Below, in pieces: positions 24,721 to 33,028 of a stretch of DNA of 64,000 bases (position 1 is its first letter; each line of letters starts with the position of its first letter). The stretch comes from Sphingobacterium sp. SGR-19. Lineage in GTDB: Bacteria > Bacteroidota > Bacteroidia > Sphingobacteriales > Sphingobacteriaceae. The notes under the pieces are model-generated. The model was not told the origin of the DNA. It made no database searches and saw only the letters and a program-made list of their open reading frames with translations. Both the position numbers and the translations under genes were made by a program. The stretch is taken from positions 558,001 through 622,000 of the forward strand of contig NZ_JAAKGS010000002.1 of assembly GCF_011043555.1 (NCBI RefSeq), read 5' to 3'.

Positions 24721-25557
24721 ATGTCAGTACAAATCTCTGCATCAGATGTAAACAAATTGCGTCAACAAACTGGCGCCGGTATGATGGATTGTAAAAAAGC
24801 ATTGGTGGAATCAAATGGTGATTTCGAAGCTGCTATCGACTACTTGCGTAAAAAAGGCGCTAAAGTTGCTGCTAGCCGTCAGGACCGTGATTCTAACGAA
24901 GGCGTGGTTATCGCTAAGGCTGCTGCTGATGGTAAATCAGGTATCGTAGTGGAAGTAAACTGTGAGACAGACTTCGTTGCAAAAAATGCAGACTTCGTAG
25001 CTTTCGCAGAAAAAATCGCTGACATTGCTTTACAGAATAGCCCTGCTTCTGTTGAGGAATTGAAAGCTTTAGAGCTGGACGGTAAAAAAATTGAGGATGC
25101 TTTAATTGAGCAAACCGGTGTAATCGGTGAGAAAATTGATGTTTCTAAATATGAAGCTGTTTCTGCTGAGAAGGTAGTAGCCTACATTCACGGAAACTAT
25201 CGTTTAGGTGTATTGGTTGGTCTTTCTGCTGATGTAGCAGGTATAGAAGAAGCTGGTAAAGATGTCGCCATGCAAATCGCTGCGATGAACCCTGTTGCGA
25301 TCGATAAGGACGGTGTAGATCAAGAAACCATTGATCGTGAAATCGCTATCGCGAAAGAACAAATTATTGCAGAAGGTAAACCTGCTGAAATGGCAGAAAA
25401 AATAGCACAAGGTAAATTAAATAAATTTTTCAAAGATACAACCTTGTTAAACCAAGAGTTTGTGAAAGACTCTTCTAAAAATATCGCGCAGTTCTTGGAT
25501 TCCGTTTCTAAAGGGTTGACTGTTACAGCGTTTAAACGTGTACAGTTAGGCGCATAA
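24721..25557 (+). CDS. tsf: Elongation factor Ts
   Basis: EF-Ts recycles EF-Tu.GDP. The 278-residue product has LRQQTGAGMMDCKKALVES near 13-31, the TDFVAKN motif of the EF-Tu contact near 87-93, and the late LLNQEFVKDSSKNI motif. The length is normal. It sits in the conserved rpsB-tsf order, 182 bp apart. Confidence 0.98.
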   Translation: MSVQISASDVNKLRQQTGAGMMDCKKALVESNGDFEAAIDYLRKKGAKVAASRQDRDSNEGVVIAKAAADGKSGIVVEVNCETDFVAKNADFVAFAEKIADIALQNSPASVEELKALELDGKKIEDALIEQTGVIGEKIDVSKYEAVSAEKVVAYIHGNYRLGVLVGLSADVAGIEEAGKDVAMQIAAMNPVAIDKDGVDQETIDREIAIAKEQIIAEGKPAEMAEKIAQGKLNKFFKDTTLLNQEFVKDSSKNIAQFLDSVSKGLTVTAFKRVQLGA

Positions 25558-25601
25558 TTCAGAGCAAAAAAGGAAGACATTTCGTCAGTATATGAAAAGA
25601 G

Positions 25602-25635
25602 GCCTGTCCGTTTATTCGGACAGGCTTTGTTTTTG
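25602..25635 (+). terminator. Terminator after tsf
   Basis: GCCTGTCCG (25602-25610) pairs perfectly with CGGACAGGC (25617-25625), followed by TTTGTTTTT. Confidence 0.92.
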
Positions 25636-25748
25636 CTCTTAATATTAAAATTTAACCTATTTTAAGATACAAACACTAAACTTTTACTTTTTTTTGTCAT
25701 CTTTATAAAGTGAGCTTTGTTCGATTAGTATAACAGGAAGGAATTTGA

Positions 25749-27464
25749 ATGAATATGTATAAAAAAATAGCTTGTATAGCGCTACTCGCCATCATAGGAT
25801 TGTTTTGCACATTAAATAGCTACGCACAACAAGAACAGATAGCAGAAAAGCCTTATAAGCAATTGTTGGTTGAGGTGGAAGGGAAACTTCGTACGGGAGA
25901 TTTTGCAGGAGCAATAGAAAAGCTGGATACGATCTTGGCAGAATATCCCGACGCAGCAGAAGTGTATTACGCAAAAGCACTTTTATTTGGGCAGGCTCGT
26001 AATTTTGATGTTGCTATCCCACTGACGGAAAAAGCTTTGGAGATAGAACCAAAAAATATGTTATATATCAACTATCTGGTTGAATTGCATAAAAGTAAAG
26101 GAGATATAGCGAGCGCTATCCCAGTTATCGAACGTGCAATTGGTGTATATCCCGACAATGCATCCTTGTATAGAGAGAAGATGTTATTATTACATGCATC
26201 AAAACAATCCGATGATGCATTGAAGGTATATGATAACGCTGTTGCTCGATTTGGAAGCTCCGACACGCTGGATGTTATGAAAGCAGAAATGTTGGTTGAT
26301 TTGGGTAGGAAACAAGAAGCAGAAAAGATATTATTGCCCCGGGCTCAAAATAACTCTAGCCTTCGTCAAGTATACAGTACATTAGGATTTATCTACATGG
26401 ACAAAAAATCGACGAAGCAAGCCATACAAATATTGGAGAAAGGATTAAAGAATACAAGTGATCATCTGTTGTATTTAGATTTAGCAGATGCATATACAGC
26501 CGCAAAGAAAGACCGACAGGCATTCGAGTCGTTACGGAAAGCTTTTGAATCGACCGATGTCAACTACATGGATAAACATCGCGTTATGTTCACGTTGCTG
26601 AGCGGGAAATCTATGTTAACATTGGAGCAAATTCAAGAATTAGCAAACATATTGGTGTTAAAACATCCACGAGTAGCGGATAGTCATGTAGCGAAAGGAG
26701 ACGTGCTTTGGCGAAGAGGAAATTTGCAGGAGGCGCGATCGTTGTTTCTTACCGCAGTAGGGATCAATAGAGCACATGTAGACGCCTGGCGTATGTTGAT
26801 GAATGTGGAAATGGCACTTAACGAGGTAGATCAAGCTGTTGACCACGGTTTGGAAGCGTTAGAAGCAAATCCTAATAACCCGATGCTTCTGTACTTCACC
26901 GGATTGGCGTACATGGTAAAAGATGACGGGGAGAATGCCCGCAAACTGATGGAGGCTGCATTGGATAATAGCGGAGAAGAAAATACGTATCTGCAATCAC
27001 TTATCTACGCAGGTCTTGGCGATTTATACCATAAATTAGGTATGGCAGAGGTTTCGGATGTCGCTTATGAAGAGGCTATTAAATTGGATAGTACCAATGT
27101 GACAGCTATGAATAATTATGCGTATTATCTGGCTGAACGAAATGAGAAACTGGAACTGGCAGAAAAGTTGTCCAGACAGTCCAACGAATTGGAACCAGGT
27201 TCGAGTACCTTTCAAGATACTTATGCGTGGGTACTCTTTAAACAAGAAAATTATAAAGATGCGTTGATATGGATGGAAAAGGCTGTTCGAGGATCGTCGC
27301 CATCCGCTGTACTTTATGAGCATTATGGCGATATATTGTTTAAATCAGGGAATAGCAAGGAAGCTTTAAGGCAATGGGAAAAAGCATTGGCAATGAGTGA
27401 TGGAAGTGATATAGATGTAGAAAAGTTAAAGTCAAAAATAGCAACGAAAAGTTATGTGGAGTAG
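25749..27464 (+). CDS. Periplasmic tetratricopeptide repeat protein
   Basis: The 571-residue protein has a signal peptide (MNMYKKIACIALLAIIGLFC...YAQQ) and about twelve TPR units, for example AEVYYAKALLFGQARNFDVAIP and the well-formed AMNNYAYYLAERNEKLELAEKL near 455. Such repeats mediate protein contacts. Its last codons overlap the start of the DUF4292 lipoprotein gene by 11 bp; this pair and the following EnvC-like gene form an envelope unit found together in many Bacteroidota. The exact role is unknown. Confidence 0.85.
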   Translation: MNMYKKIACIALLAIIGLFCTLNSYAQQEQIAEKPYKQLLVEVEGKLRTGDFAGAIEKLDTILAEYPDAAEVYYAKALLFGQARNFDVAIPLTEKALEIEPKNMLYINYLVELHKSKGDIASAIPVIERAIGVYPDNASLYREKMLLLHASKQSDDALKVYDNAVARFGSSDTLDVMKAEMLVDLGRKQEAEKILLPRAQNNSSLRQVYSTLGFIYMDKKSTKQAIQILEKGLKNTSDHLLYLDLADAYTAAKKDRQAFESLRKAFESTDVNYMDKHRVMFTLLSGKSMLTLEQIQELANILVLKHPRVADSHVAKGDVLWRRGNLQEARSLFLTAVGINRAHVDAWRMLMNVEMALNEVDQAVDHGLEALEANPNNPMLLYFTGLAYMVKDDGENARKLMEAALDNSGEENTYLQSLIYAGLGDLYHKLGMAEVSDVAYEEAIKLDSTNVTAMNNYAYYLAERNEKLELAEKLSRQSNELEPGSSTFQDTYAWVLFKQENYKDALIWMEKAVRGSSPSAVLYEHYGDILFKSGNSKEALRQWEKALAMSDGSDIDVEKLKSKIATKSYVE

Positions 27465-28236
27465 ATTGATTTTGTTCGTGATGTTAGGCGTGTTGATGTT
27501 TGCTTCTTGTAAGACAAAGCGAAAAATCGCCATGCCATCTACTGATGTGCCGACGGAAACTAATGCAGCTAATGCAGCGAGTATTAAGACTTTCGAGATG
27601 AATAATCTGGATTTTTACACGTTTTCCGGTCGAGCAAAAACGAAAATTGAGATGGACGGAAATATACAGGACGTTACATTGAATGTACGAATAGAAAGAG
27701 ACAAGGCGATCTGGCTGTCCGTTACAGCGATATTGGGTGTCGAGGTGGCGCGTGTGATGATTACACCGGATAGTGTTAAAATACTCAATAAACTGCAAGG
27801 GGAATATATAGCTAAACCCTTTACTTATATATATAATTATACAAACCGCGGTATTACATTCACTACGCTGCAGGATTTGCTGATGGCAAATGTGTCCTCA
27901 AATTTGTTGCGAACGGACAATGTGCAGGTAGCTAGCGCTACAGACGAATTTATTGTAGTGGGTATTAAGGAACAGTTATCTTATCAATACCGGATAAATC
28001 AGGAAAACCGCCCGTTTAACTTTGTTCTGCAAGAGGTGGGCGGGATAAATAACCTCGAAGCTTTTTATGGAAACTATGTTAAAACGGATGGGTATAATTT
28101 TCCGCACAATATAGCGTTAAATATCGTGGGAGAAGATATGTCTTTAAAAGCGCAATTGGGATATAATCGGGTGTCTTTTAATGAAAATGTAGAAATGCCC
28201 TTTTCTGTTTCTAGTAGGTACAAAGTAATAAATTAG
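27454..28236 (+). CDS. DUF4292 family lipoprotein
   Basis: The 260-residue protein has a lipoprotein signal, hydrophobic segment 5-17 then FASCKTKRK with the acylated cysteine at about 19. The rest is beta-rich (for example YTFSGRAKTKIEMDGNIQDVTLNVRIERDKAIWLS in two parts, and VARVMITPDSVKILNK), similar in outline to the LolA/LolB-like fold that carries lipids or lipoproteins. This family is conserved next to EnvC-like genes in Bacteroidota. A lipoprotein-sorting role is a guess. Confidence 0.82.
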   Translation: MWSRLILFVMLGVLMFASCKTKRKIAMPSTDVPTETNAANAASIKTFEMNNLDFYTFSGRAKTKIEMDGNIQDVTLNVRIERDKAIWLSVTAILGVEVARVMITPDSVKILNKLQGEYIAKPFTYIYNYTNRGITFTTLQDLLMANVSSNLLRTDNVQVASATDEFIVVGIKEQLSYQYRINQENRPFNFVLQEVGGINNLEAFYGNYVKTDGYNFPHNIALNIVGEDMSLKAQLGYNRVSFNENVEMPFSVSSRYKVIN

Positions 28237-28314
28237 TGATTATCACAGTAAAAGCACAAAATAATCTTTATTTTTGTAGGCTTATTTTTGCCCAAATATA
28301 GAGAAAAACGGTTC

Positions 28315-29586
28315 ATGGATATAAAAAAAATACTATTTAGCTTCTTGTTTGTTTTGAGTGTCGGGGTGGGGTTAGTTTCTGCGCAAAGCAGTGCCGAGCT
28401 AAAAAAGCAGCGGGAAAAGATAGACGCAGAGATTGCGGAGTTAATGAAGATTGTGCGTGCAAAAACACAAGAAAAGTTGCTTTCTCAAAAAGAGGTAAAC
28501 GCATTAAGTCGGCAGCTAAATCTACGGGAAGACAAGATCAAGACGATAAATTCAGAATTACGGATTATCAATAATAATATCCAAAAAAATACAAAAGCTG
28601 TTAACGAATTAAAGGCTGAGCTAGAAAAGATGAGGAAAGATTATGAGAAAATGATCCTCTTTGCTTTTCGGAACAAAAACGGATATAATAAGCTGATGTT
28701 TATTTTTGCTTCGAAAGATTTTAACCAAGCGTTTAAACGTGTGAAATATCTACAACAATTTAACGATGCACGTAAGATAAAAGCTGCTGAAATTGAAGCT
28801 ACCAAAAAGGAAATAGAACTGAAAATAGCGCAATTGGAGAGGGACCGAGAAATGCAGAACAAACTGTTGAAAGAGCAGGAAGCGGAGAAAGCTATCATTG
28901 CTAAAGATCGGTCTTTGCATGCAAAAGAGCTCAGCCAGTTGAAGAAAGAAGAATCTACATATAGAGGGCAGCTTAGTCAGAAACAGCAGGAAAAGAAGCG
29001 TATCGATGCGATGATACAAGCGGCGATCCGTCGAGAAATTGAAGCACAACGTAGACTTGCAGAAGAAGCACGAAGAAAAGCTGCCGAGGCGGAAGCTAAA
29101 CGGACAGGTAAAACCGTCGAAGAAGTCGAAAAAACAACACCCCGGAAATCGGATAGCGAGGTCCTGCGTTCTACTCCAGAAGCAGCTAGGCTGTCCGCGG
29201 ATTTCAAATCTAATCGTGGACGTTTGCCTTGGCCGGTGTCGCAAGGAAATATCGTTCGTAACTTCGGTTTCGAAACGGTGGAGCGTAATGTACGTATCGA
29301 CAACTCTGATGTGGCTATTCGTACGGCCGATAACGCTTCGGTAAAAGCTGTTTTTGAAGGAGATGTTGTTCAGGTAATCGGAAGTTTTGTCGTTATAAAA
29401 CATGGTGAATATTTTACCTCGTATTCTAATTTGAAGAGTGTATCCGTAAGACGTGGACAAAAAGTAGGAAGAGGGCAACAGATTGGTATAGCAGGAGAGG
29501 ATCCAGACGCCGGATATTCTATTGTGAACTTTGGCGTTTTCCAAGGGCAAACCGCAATGAATCCGGTTTCGTGGTTAGCAAAATAG
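28315..29586 (+). CDS. EnvC-like murein hydrolase activator (degenerate M23 domain)
   Basis: The 423-residue protein from the ATG at 28315 has a signal peptide ending SAQS, a long coiled coil (about 25-270, Lys/Glu/Gln/Arg-rich) and a LytM/M23 domain (about 290-423). In M23 enzymes zinc is held by HxxxD and HxH. Here the first site reads NVRIDNSDVAI and the second YSNLKSV, so metal ligands are missing. That matches EnvC proteins, which do not cleave peptidoglycan but switch on amidases during cell separation. A TTG nine codons upstream is less likely as start. Confidence 0.87.
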   Translation: MDIKKILFSFLFVLSVGVGLVSAQSSAELKKQREKIDAEIAELMKIVRAKTQEKLLSQKEVNALSRQLNLREDKIKTINSELRIINNNIQKNTKAVNELKAELEKMRKDYEKMILFAFRNKNGYNKLMFIFASKDFNQAFKRVKYLQQFNDARKIKAAEIEATKKEIELKIAQLERDREMQNKLLKEQEAEKAIIAKDRSLHAKELSQLKKEESTYRGQLSQKQQEKKRIDAMIQAAIRREIEAQRRLAEEARRKAAEAEAKRTGKTVEEVEKTTPRKSDSEVLRSTPEAARLSADFKSNRGRLPWPVSQGNIVRNFGFETVERNVRIDNSDVAIRTADNASVKAVFEGDVVQVIGSFVVIKHGEYFTSYSNLKSVSVRRGQKVGRGQQIGIAGEDPDAGYSIVNFGVFQGQTAMNPVSWLAK

Positions 29587-29662
29587 TTACAGGGAATTCA
29601 GAATTTTAATTATATATTTGTAATGCGTTGATAATGAAAGCAACGCTAAGAATTTTAAAACT

Positions 29663-29866
29663 ATGTATACATCGGGATTATTATTTATTGGGACGCAAGA
29701 GATTATTATCATAGTAGTTTTGGTTTTATTACTTTTTGGAGGTAAAAAGATTCCGGAATTGATGCGCGGTCTAGGCCGTGGAGTTAAGGAATTTAAAGAT
29801 GGCCAGCGTGAAGAACCTACCGAAAACCAAAATAGCACAAATAATAACAATAACCCCCAGAACTAA
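29663..29866 (+). CDS. tatA: Twin-arginine translocase subunit TatA/TatE
   Basis: The 67-residue protein has the TatA plan: one membrane helix (about 11-26, [16 protein letters not shown]), the hinge [16 protein letters not shown] and an amphipathic helix with KEFKDG, then a polar Asn-rich tail. TatA forms the pore for folded exported proteins. It stands between envC-like and the lytic transglycosylase gene; no tatC is in the window. Confidence 0.93.
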   Translation: MYTSGLLFIGTQEIIIIVVLVLLLFGGKKIPELMRGLGRGVKEFKDGQREEPTENQNSTNNNNNPQN

Positions 29867-29887
29867 TTAGAGGGAAAAGGAAGAAAT

Positions 29888-29930
29888 AAGAGTTTCGCGG
29901 AGCAGCCTCCTCGAGACTCTTTAGTTTTTT
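29888..29930 (+). terminator. Terminator after tatA
   Basis: AAGAGT, TCG and GGA (29888-29901) pair in register with TCC, CGA and ACTCTT (29908-29921), with single mismatches between blocks, followed by TAGTTTTTT. Confidence 0.65.
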
Positions 29931-29988
29931 GGACGTGAATATACTACTTGGGGAAAATTGACGTTTACATAAAAACACCAAATACCGT

Positions 29989-31287
29989 ATGATTAAAAAC
30001 CGTTTGTGGCTTATACCTTGTTGTGCATTCGGATTGCAACTATCTATACATGCGCAAGATATGGCCAATGTCGATACTGAACCTGTTCCGTTGCATTTGA
30101 TAGAAGCGGCGTCCAGCCAACGAGAGATTATTATTTCCGGATTGGATTCTCTTAAGACATTATCTTATTATGATCCATTATATACCGCGGAAGACTCGTT
30201 GATCTTCAACCGCATGCGTAAAATACAGCGAACCATTCCATTAGCATTAAACGAAAAAATAAAATCTTATATCGATAAATATATCTCACGTAACTATAAT
30301 CCCTATATGAGTAAGCTGCAGGGGTTGGCACAATATTACTTTCCGATATATGAAAAGATATTTTCTGAAAATCAGTTGCCTGATGAAATAAAATATATAT
30401 CCGTTATTGAATCTTCATTAGATCCACATTTGGTATCCCGTTCAGGTGCGGTGGGTTTATGGCAGTTTATGTATCCTACGGCGAAGATCTATGATTTGAC
30501 GATGGATAGCTACGTAGACGAACGAAAAGATCCGTATGCCGCTTGCTATGCGGCAAGCCGTTATTTCCGTGACGCTTACGACGAGTTTAACGATTGGTTG
30601 TTGGCACTGGCGTCCTATAATTGTGGCAGGGGATGTGTACGCCGTGCCATTCAGCGATCAGGATTGCAAAATCCGGACTTCTGGCAACTTTCTCCCTATT
30701 TACCGAAGGAAACACAAGACTATATACCAAAATTCATTGCGATGGCATACACATTGAAGCATGCAGATGAATACGGTATATCGATAGCGTCTACCGATCT
30801 TGCTTGGGAGGGGAAGCCAATTATGGTTGAAAGACCCACCAATTTGGAACAAATCGCCCAAGCTGTCAATCTACCTTTGGAAACGGTTAAAAAATTCAAC
30901 CCGGCGTATAAACGTTCCGTTATAAATGCCAGCACGGAAAGTCCAAAACGGTTAATCTTACCGGATACTGACCATTTGAATGATAGCTTATTATATGCTG
31001 CATTAAATAATCAATTAGAGGTTTCTGCCGGCATGTTGGCGAATGTGGATGATGCTTCTTCGATAAAAAAGAACCCGTCCGGCAAAGGGGAAAGGTTGGC
31101 TGCAGTTTCGGGGAAGTCTACTAGACGTGCGGCGGCCTATACTACATATACGGTAAGAAAAGGGGACACGTTATCGCATATTGCAGCGCGATTTAAAGGC
31201 GCCACCGTGTCTCAAATAAAGGCCGATAACAACTTGAATAGTACCCGACTTAAAATAGGGCAGAAGTTAAGAATTAAAAAGTCTTAA
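29989..31287 (+). CDS. Membrane-associated lytic transglycosylase, MltD-like, with LysM
   Basis: The 432-residue exported protein has a transglycosylase SLT domain (about 110-250) with the catalytic glutamate in YISVIESSLDP and the family motifs GAVGLWQFMYPTA and LASYNCGRG, and one clear C-terminal LysM (YTVRKGDTLSHIAARF near 385) that binds peptidoglycan. A weaker LysM-like segment lies near 285-330 (NLEQIAQAVNLPLETVKKFN). It cleaves glycan strands with formation of anhydro-muramic ends. It converges with the phosphoribosyltransferase gene at 3 bp; no terminator is visible between them. Confidence 0.9.
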   Translation: MIKNRLWLIPCCAFGLQLSIHAQDMANVDTEPVPLHLIEAASSQREIIISGLDSLKTLSYYDPLYTAEDSLIFNRMRKIQRTIPLALNEKIKSYIDKYISRNYNPYMSKLQGLAQYYFPIYEKIFSENQLPDEIKYISVIESSLDPHLVSRSGAVGLWQFMYPTAKIYDLTMDSYVDERKDPYAACYAASRYFRDAYDEFNDWLLALASYNCGRGCVRRAIQRSGLQNPDFWQLSPYLPKETQDYIPKFIAMAYTLKHADEYGISIASTDLAWEGKPIMVERPTNLEQIAQAVNLPLETVKKFNPAYKRSVINASTESPKRLILPDTDHLNDSLLYAALNNQLEVSAGMLANVDDASSIKKNPSGKGERLAAVSGKSTRRAAAYTTYTVRKGDTLSHIAARFKGATVSQIKADNNLNSTRLKIGQKLRIKKS

Positions 31288-31290
31288 AAC

Positions 31291-31806
31291 CTACGACAGC
31301 CAGGCGGCATCTTCTTTTCGGTCAAACTCCTCCAACTCCACTTCTACGTGTTCCTTTAATATCGTAGAGAGTTTTAGTCCATAATAATCGCTAAACAACG
31401 GAAATTGATGGTGAGAGCGATCAATCAATACTGCCGTTCGCATTTTTTTGAGCGGAACATTAAGGAATAAACCCAAGCCATATGCTAATGTGCGACCGCT
31501 ATTGAGTACGTCGTCGATTAATATAATGACCTTGTCTTTTGCGATTTCAATAGGCACATCTGTAGTCGCCTCCAAACTTCTTTTGGTTTTCGAAATAGTG
31601 ACTTTAATAAGCTCGATTGTTTTGTCTGGAGCAATGTCCTGTAAAAGTTGCTGAAGCCTTTTTGCGAACACATAGCCCCGGTCTGCAACACCTACCAATA
31701 CCAACGATTTCTCTTCAAAATTGTCTTCGAGAATCTGGTATGCGATACGAATCGATTTCTGACGGATCTGCTTTTTATCTAAAATGAGTGTTCGTTTGTT
31801 AGACAT
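31291..31806 (-). CDS. Phosphoribosyltransferase, PyrR-like, function open
   Basis: The 171-residue protein is a type I phosphoribosyltransferase with the PRPP loop VIILIDDVLNSGRTLAYGL (about 92-110) and LVGVADRGYVFAKRL near 36-50. It is a distant paralogue of the PyrR encoded at 9449, but lacks the YRDD segment after the flexible loop (KVTISKTKR instead). The substrate base cannot be read from the sequence; uracil, hypoxanthine or a regulatory role are all possible. It is a single gene between convergent and co-directional envelope genes. Confidence 0.82.
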   Translation of the reverse strand: MSNKRTLILDKKQIRQKSIRIAYQILEDNFEEKSLVLVGVADRGYVFAKRLQQLLQDIAPDKTIELIKVTISKTKRSLEATTDVPIEIAKDKVIILIDDVLNSGRTLAYGLGLFLNVPLKKMRTAVLIDRSHHQFPLFSDYYGLKLSTILKEHVEVELEEFDRKEDAAWLS

Positions 31807-31840
31807 ATTGTGTGCTTTGATTACTGCGTATAAAAATACA

Positions 31841-31871
31841 AAAAAGGTTCGGATATCTATACATCCGAACC
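31841..31871 (-). terminator. Terminator after the NlpC/P60 gene
   Basis: GGTTCGGAT (31846-31854) pairs with ATCCGAACC (31863-31871). On the minus strand it is followed by a U-rich tract (plus-strand A run 31837-31845). Confidence 0.85.
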
Positions 31872-31895
31872 CCTTCCATCATGTCATGAGAAAAA

Positions 31896-32471
31896 CTAGT
31901 GTAAATTTTTGTCTTCGTCATCGGAGTGCGCGTCAGCTAGCATAGCTTCGTTTATTTCTGATGGTCTGCCTCCATTATAGTAATATCTTTTCCAATAAGC
32001 TTCGTTTAAGTTACTTACCATTACGCCTCTGCTGGACGAAGCGTGCGCAAACTTGTCATCACCGAGGTAAATGCCGACATGGGTAATCTGTCTGCTACGG
32101 ATTTTAAAAAAAACAAGATCGCCTGGTTGCAAGTCGTTTTTGCGGATAGGTTTTACGTTGGCATATTGATTACGGCTGTTGTAGCCTATCGTGGTATTAA
32201 ATACATTTTCATAAACAGCAAGTGAAAATTTAGAACAGTCTATTCCTTTTTTAGAATCACCGCCCAAGCGGTAAGGGGTACCCAGCCATTCATATACAAA
32301 TTGATAAAGCTTTGTGTTTGCCATTGCATTGGATGCAACACCCATTATCTGTGAAAAATATTCTTTGGCTAGGTTATCAGGGTCAGAAGAAGTGGATTTC
32401 GCTGTTTGTGCCTGAGACATGGCACAAAAGCCCACGAAAAGCATACCTGCTATCAGTTTTTTTGTATTCAT
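31896..32471 (-). CDS. NlpC/P60 (C40) family peptidoglycan endopeptidase
   Basis: The 191-residue exported protein has a signal peptide ending SQAQT and a C40 domain. The catalytic cysteine is in GIDCSKFSLAVYENVF (about residue 79), the histidine in ITHVGIYLGD (about 131) with a following FAHAS, and LQPGDLVFF supports the fold. Such enzymes cut gamma-D-Glu-diaminopimelate bonds in wall peptides. It has its own terminator. Confidence 0.92.
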   Translation of the reverse strand: MNTKKLIAGMLFVGFCAMSQAQTAKSTSSDPDNLAKEYFSQIMGVASNAMANTKLYQFVYEWLGTPYRLGGDSKKGIDCSKFSLAVYENVFNTTIGYNSRNQYANVKPIRKNDLQPGDLVFFKIRSRQITHVGIYLGDDKFAHASSSRGVMVSNLNEAYWKRYYYNGGRPSEINEAMLADAHSDDEDKNLH

Positions 32472-32707
32472 TATGTTCGCCTATTTCACTTAATTTATGA
32501 TACGTTCTTAAGTTTGTCTTATATTTTCTACAGGACTGAAGCAAATCTACTACATAATGTCTCGGCTTCCAAGCATATTCTTTATTATTTTACCGTCGTT
32601 TAACGATTTTTAACATTTTTTTTGTTGTATTTCGATATTTGTGATTTTTTACTTTGTGGCTGGATATCTACTTTTTATAAAGTTTCGTTGTTAAAATTTT
32701 AATGAAA

Positions 32708-32773
32708 ATGAAACCGAGATGTATAAATAATGATCACATAATGTCATTATTTATACTCGAGCTCTCATTGGCC
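32708..32773 (+). repeat. Structured intergenic element, copy 1 (long hairpin)
   Basis: ATGA, bulge AACC, GAG, AT, then GTATAAATAATGA (32721-32733) pairs perfectly with TCATTATTTATAC (32744-32756), then TCGAG, CTC, TCAT and TGGCC. The outer parts are the same as in copy 2 before thrC while the central stem differs in sequence and stays paired. It lies upstream of the predicted thr promoter, so it is not part of the thr leader RNA. Confidence 0.65.
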
Positions 32774-32805
32774 TTTGAAAAAATCATAAAATAAATGAAA
32801 AAATA

Positions 32806-32838
32806 TTTGATAGTTTAAAATTAAAACTCCTATATTTA
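32806..32838 (+). promoter_or_regulatory. thr operon promoter
   Basis: TTTG (32806-32809), a 21-bp spacer and TATATTTA (32831-32838), one base from TAnnTTTG. Transcription would start a few bases before the leader peptide ATG at 32856. Confidence 0.65.
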
Positions 32839-32855
32839 GATCGTTTTTCAAAAAT

Positions 32856-32924
32856 ATGGAAAGTTTACACATTATTATTACAACGATTATTATTACCACC
32901 GGCACAGTTCATCGGGGGAAGTAA
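32856..32924 (+). CDS. thrL: thr operon leader peptide (attenuator)
   Basis: A 22-codon reading frame, MESLH followed by a run of three Ile, two Thr, three Ile, two Thr, Gly, Thr, ending VHRGK. Six Ile and five Thr codons lie within 12 positions. Ribosome stalling there when charged Ile- or Thr-tRNA is scarce would leave GGGGGAAG (32914-32921), at the end of the frame, free to pair with CTTCCTCC (32962-32969), the left part of the downstream terminator, and so prevent termination. It is directly upstream of thrA with the terminator in between. This is the layout of the enterobacterial thr leader with a different sequence. Confidence 0.9.
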   Translation: MESLHIIITTIIITTGTVHRGK

Positions 32925-32959
32925 TTCTATTGTATAAGAAAGTGTACATAAAATATAGA

Positions 32960-32989
32960 GCCTTCCTCCAAATGGGAAGGCTTTTTTTT
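32960..32989 (+). terminator. thr attenuator terminator
   Basis: GCCTTCC (32960-32966) pairs with GGAAGGC (32975-32981), 8-nt loop, then eight T. It lies 40 bp before thrA. The competing pairing GGGGGAAG (32914-32921) with CTTCCTCC (32962-32969) has one G.U pair. Confidence 0.92.
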
Positions 32990-33028
32990 GTTAGTATACA
33001 CACTATTTTAAATTATAAATAAACTGAA

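Larger units (their letters stand above)
32472..32855. other. 384-bp intergenic region upstream of the thr operon
   Basis: It holds the upstream region of the minus-strand NlpC/P60 gene (32472-32650, T-rich, no clear promoter), copy 1 of the structured element (32708-32773) and the thr promoter (32806-32838). No further gene was found. Confidence 0.7.

Noticed and set aside
28750..29550. Long minus-strand frame (266 codons) inside the EnvC-like gene
   Set aside because: It is antisense to the coiled coil; the Phe/Leu/Cys-rich translation is the mirror of Lys/Glu/Ala codons.
32708..32797. Possible 29-codon frame MKPRCIN... in the structured element
   Set aside because: The same start in copy 2 stops after six codons (MKPRCK), and conservation follows the base pairing, not the reading frame.
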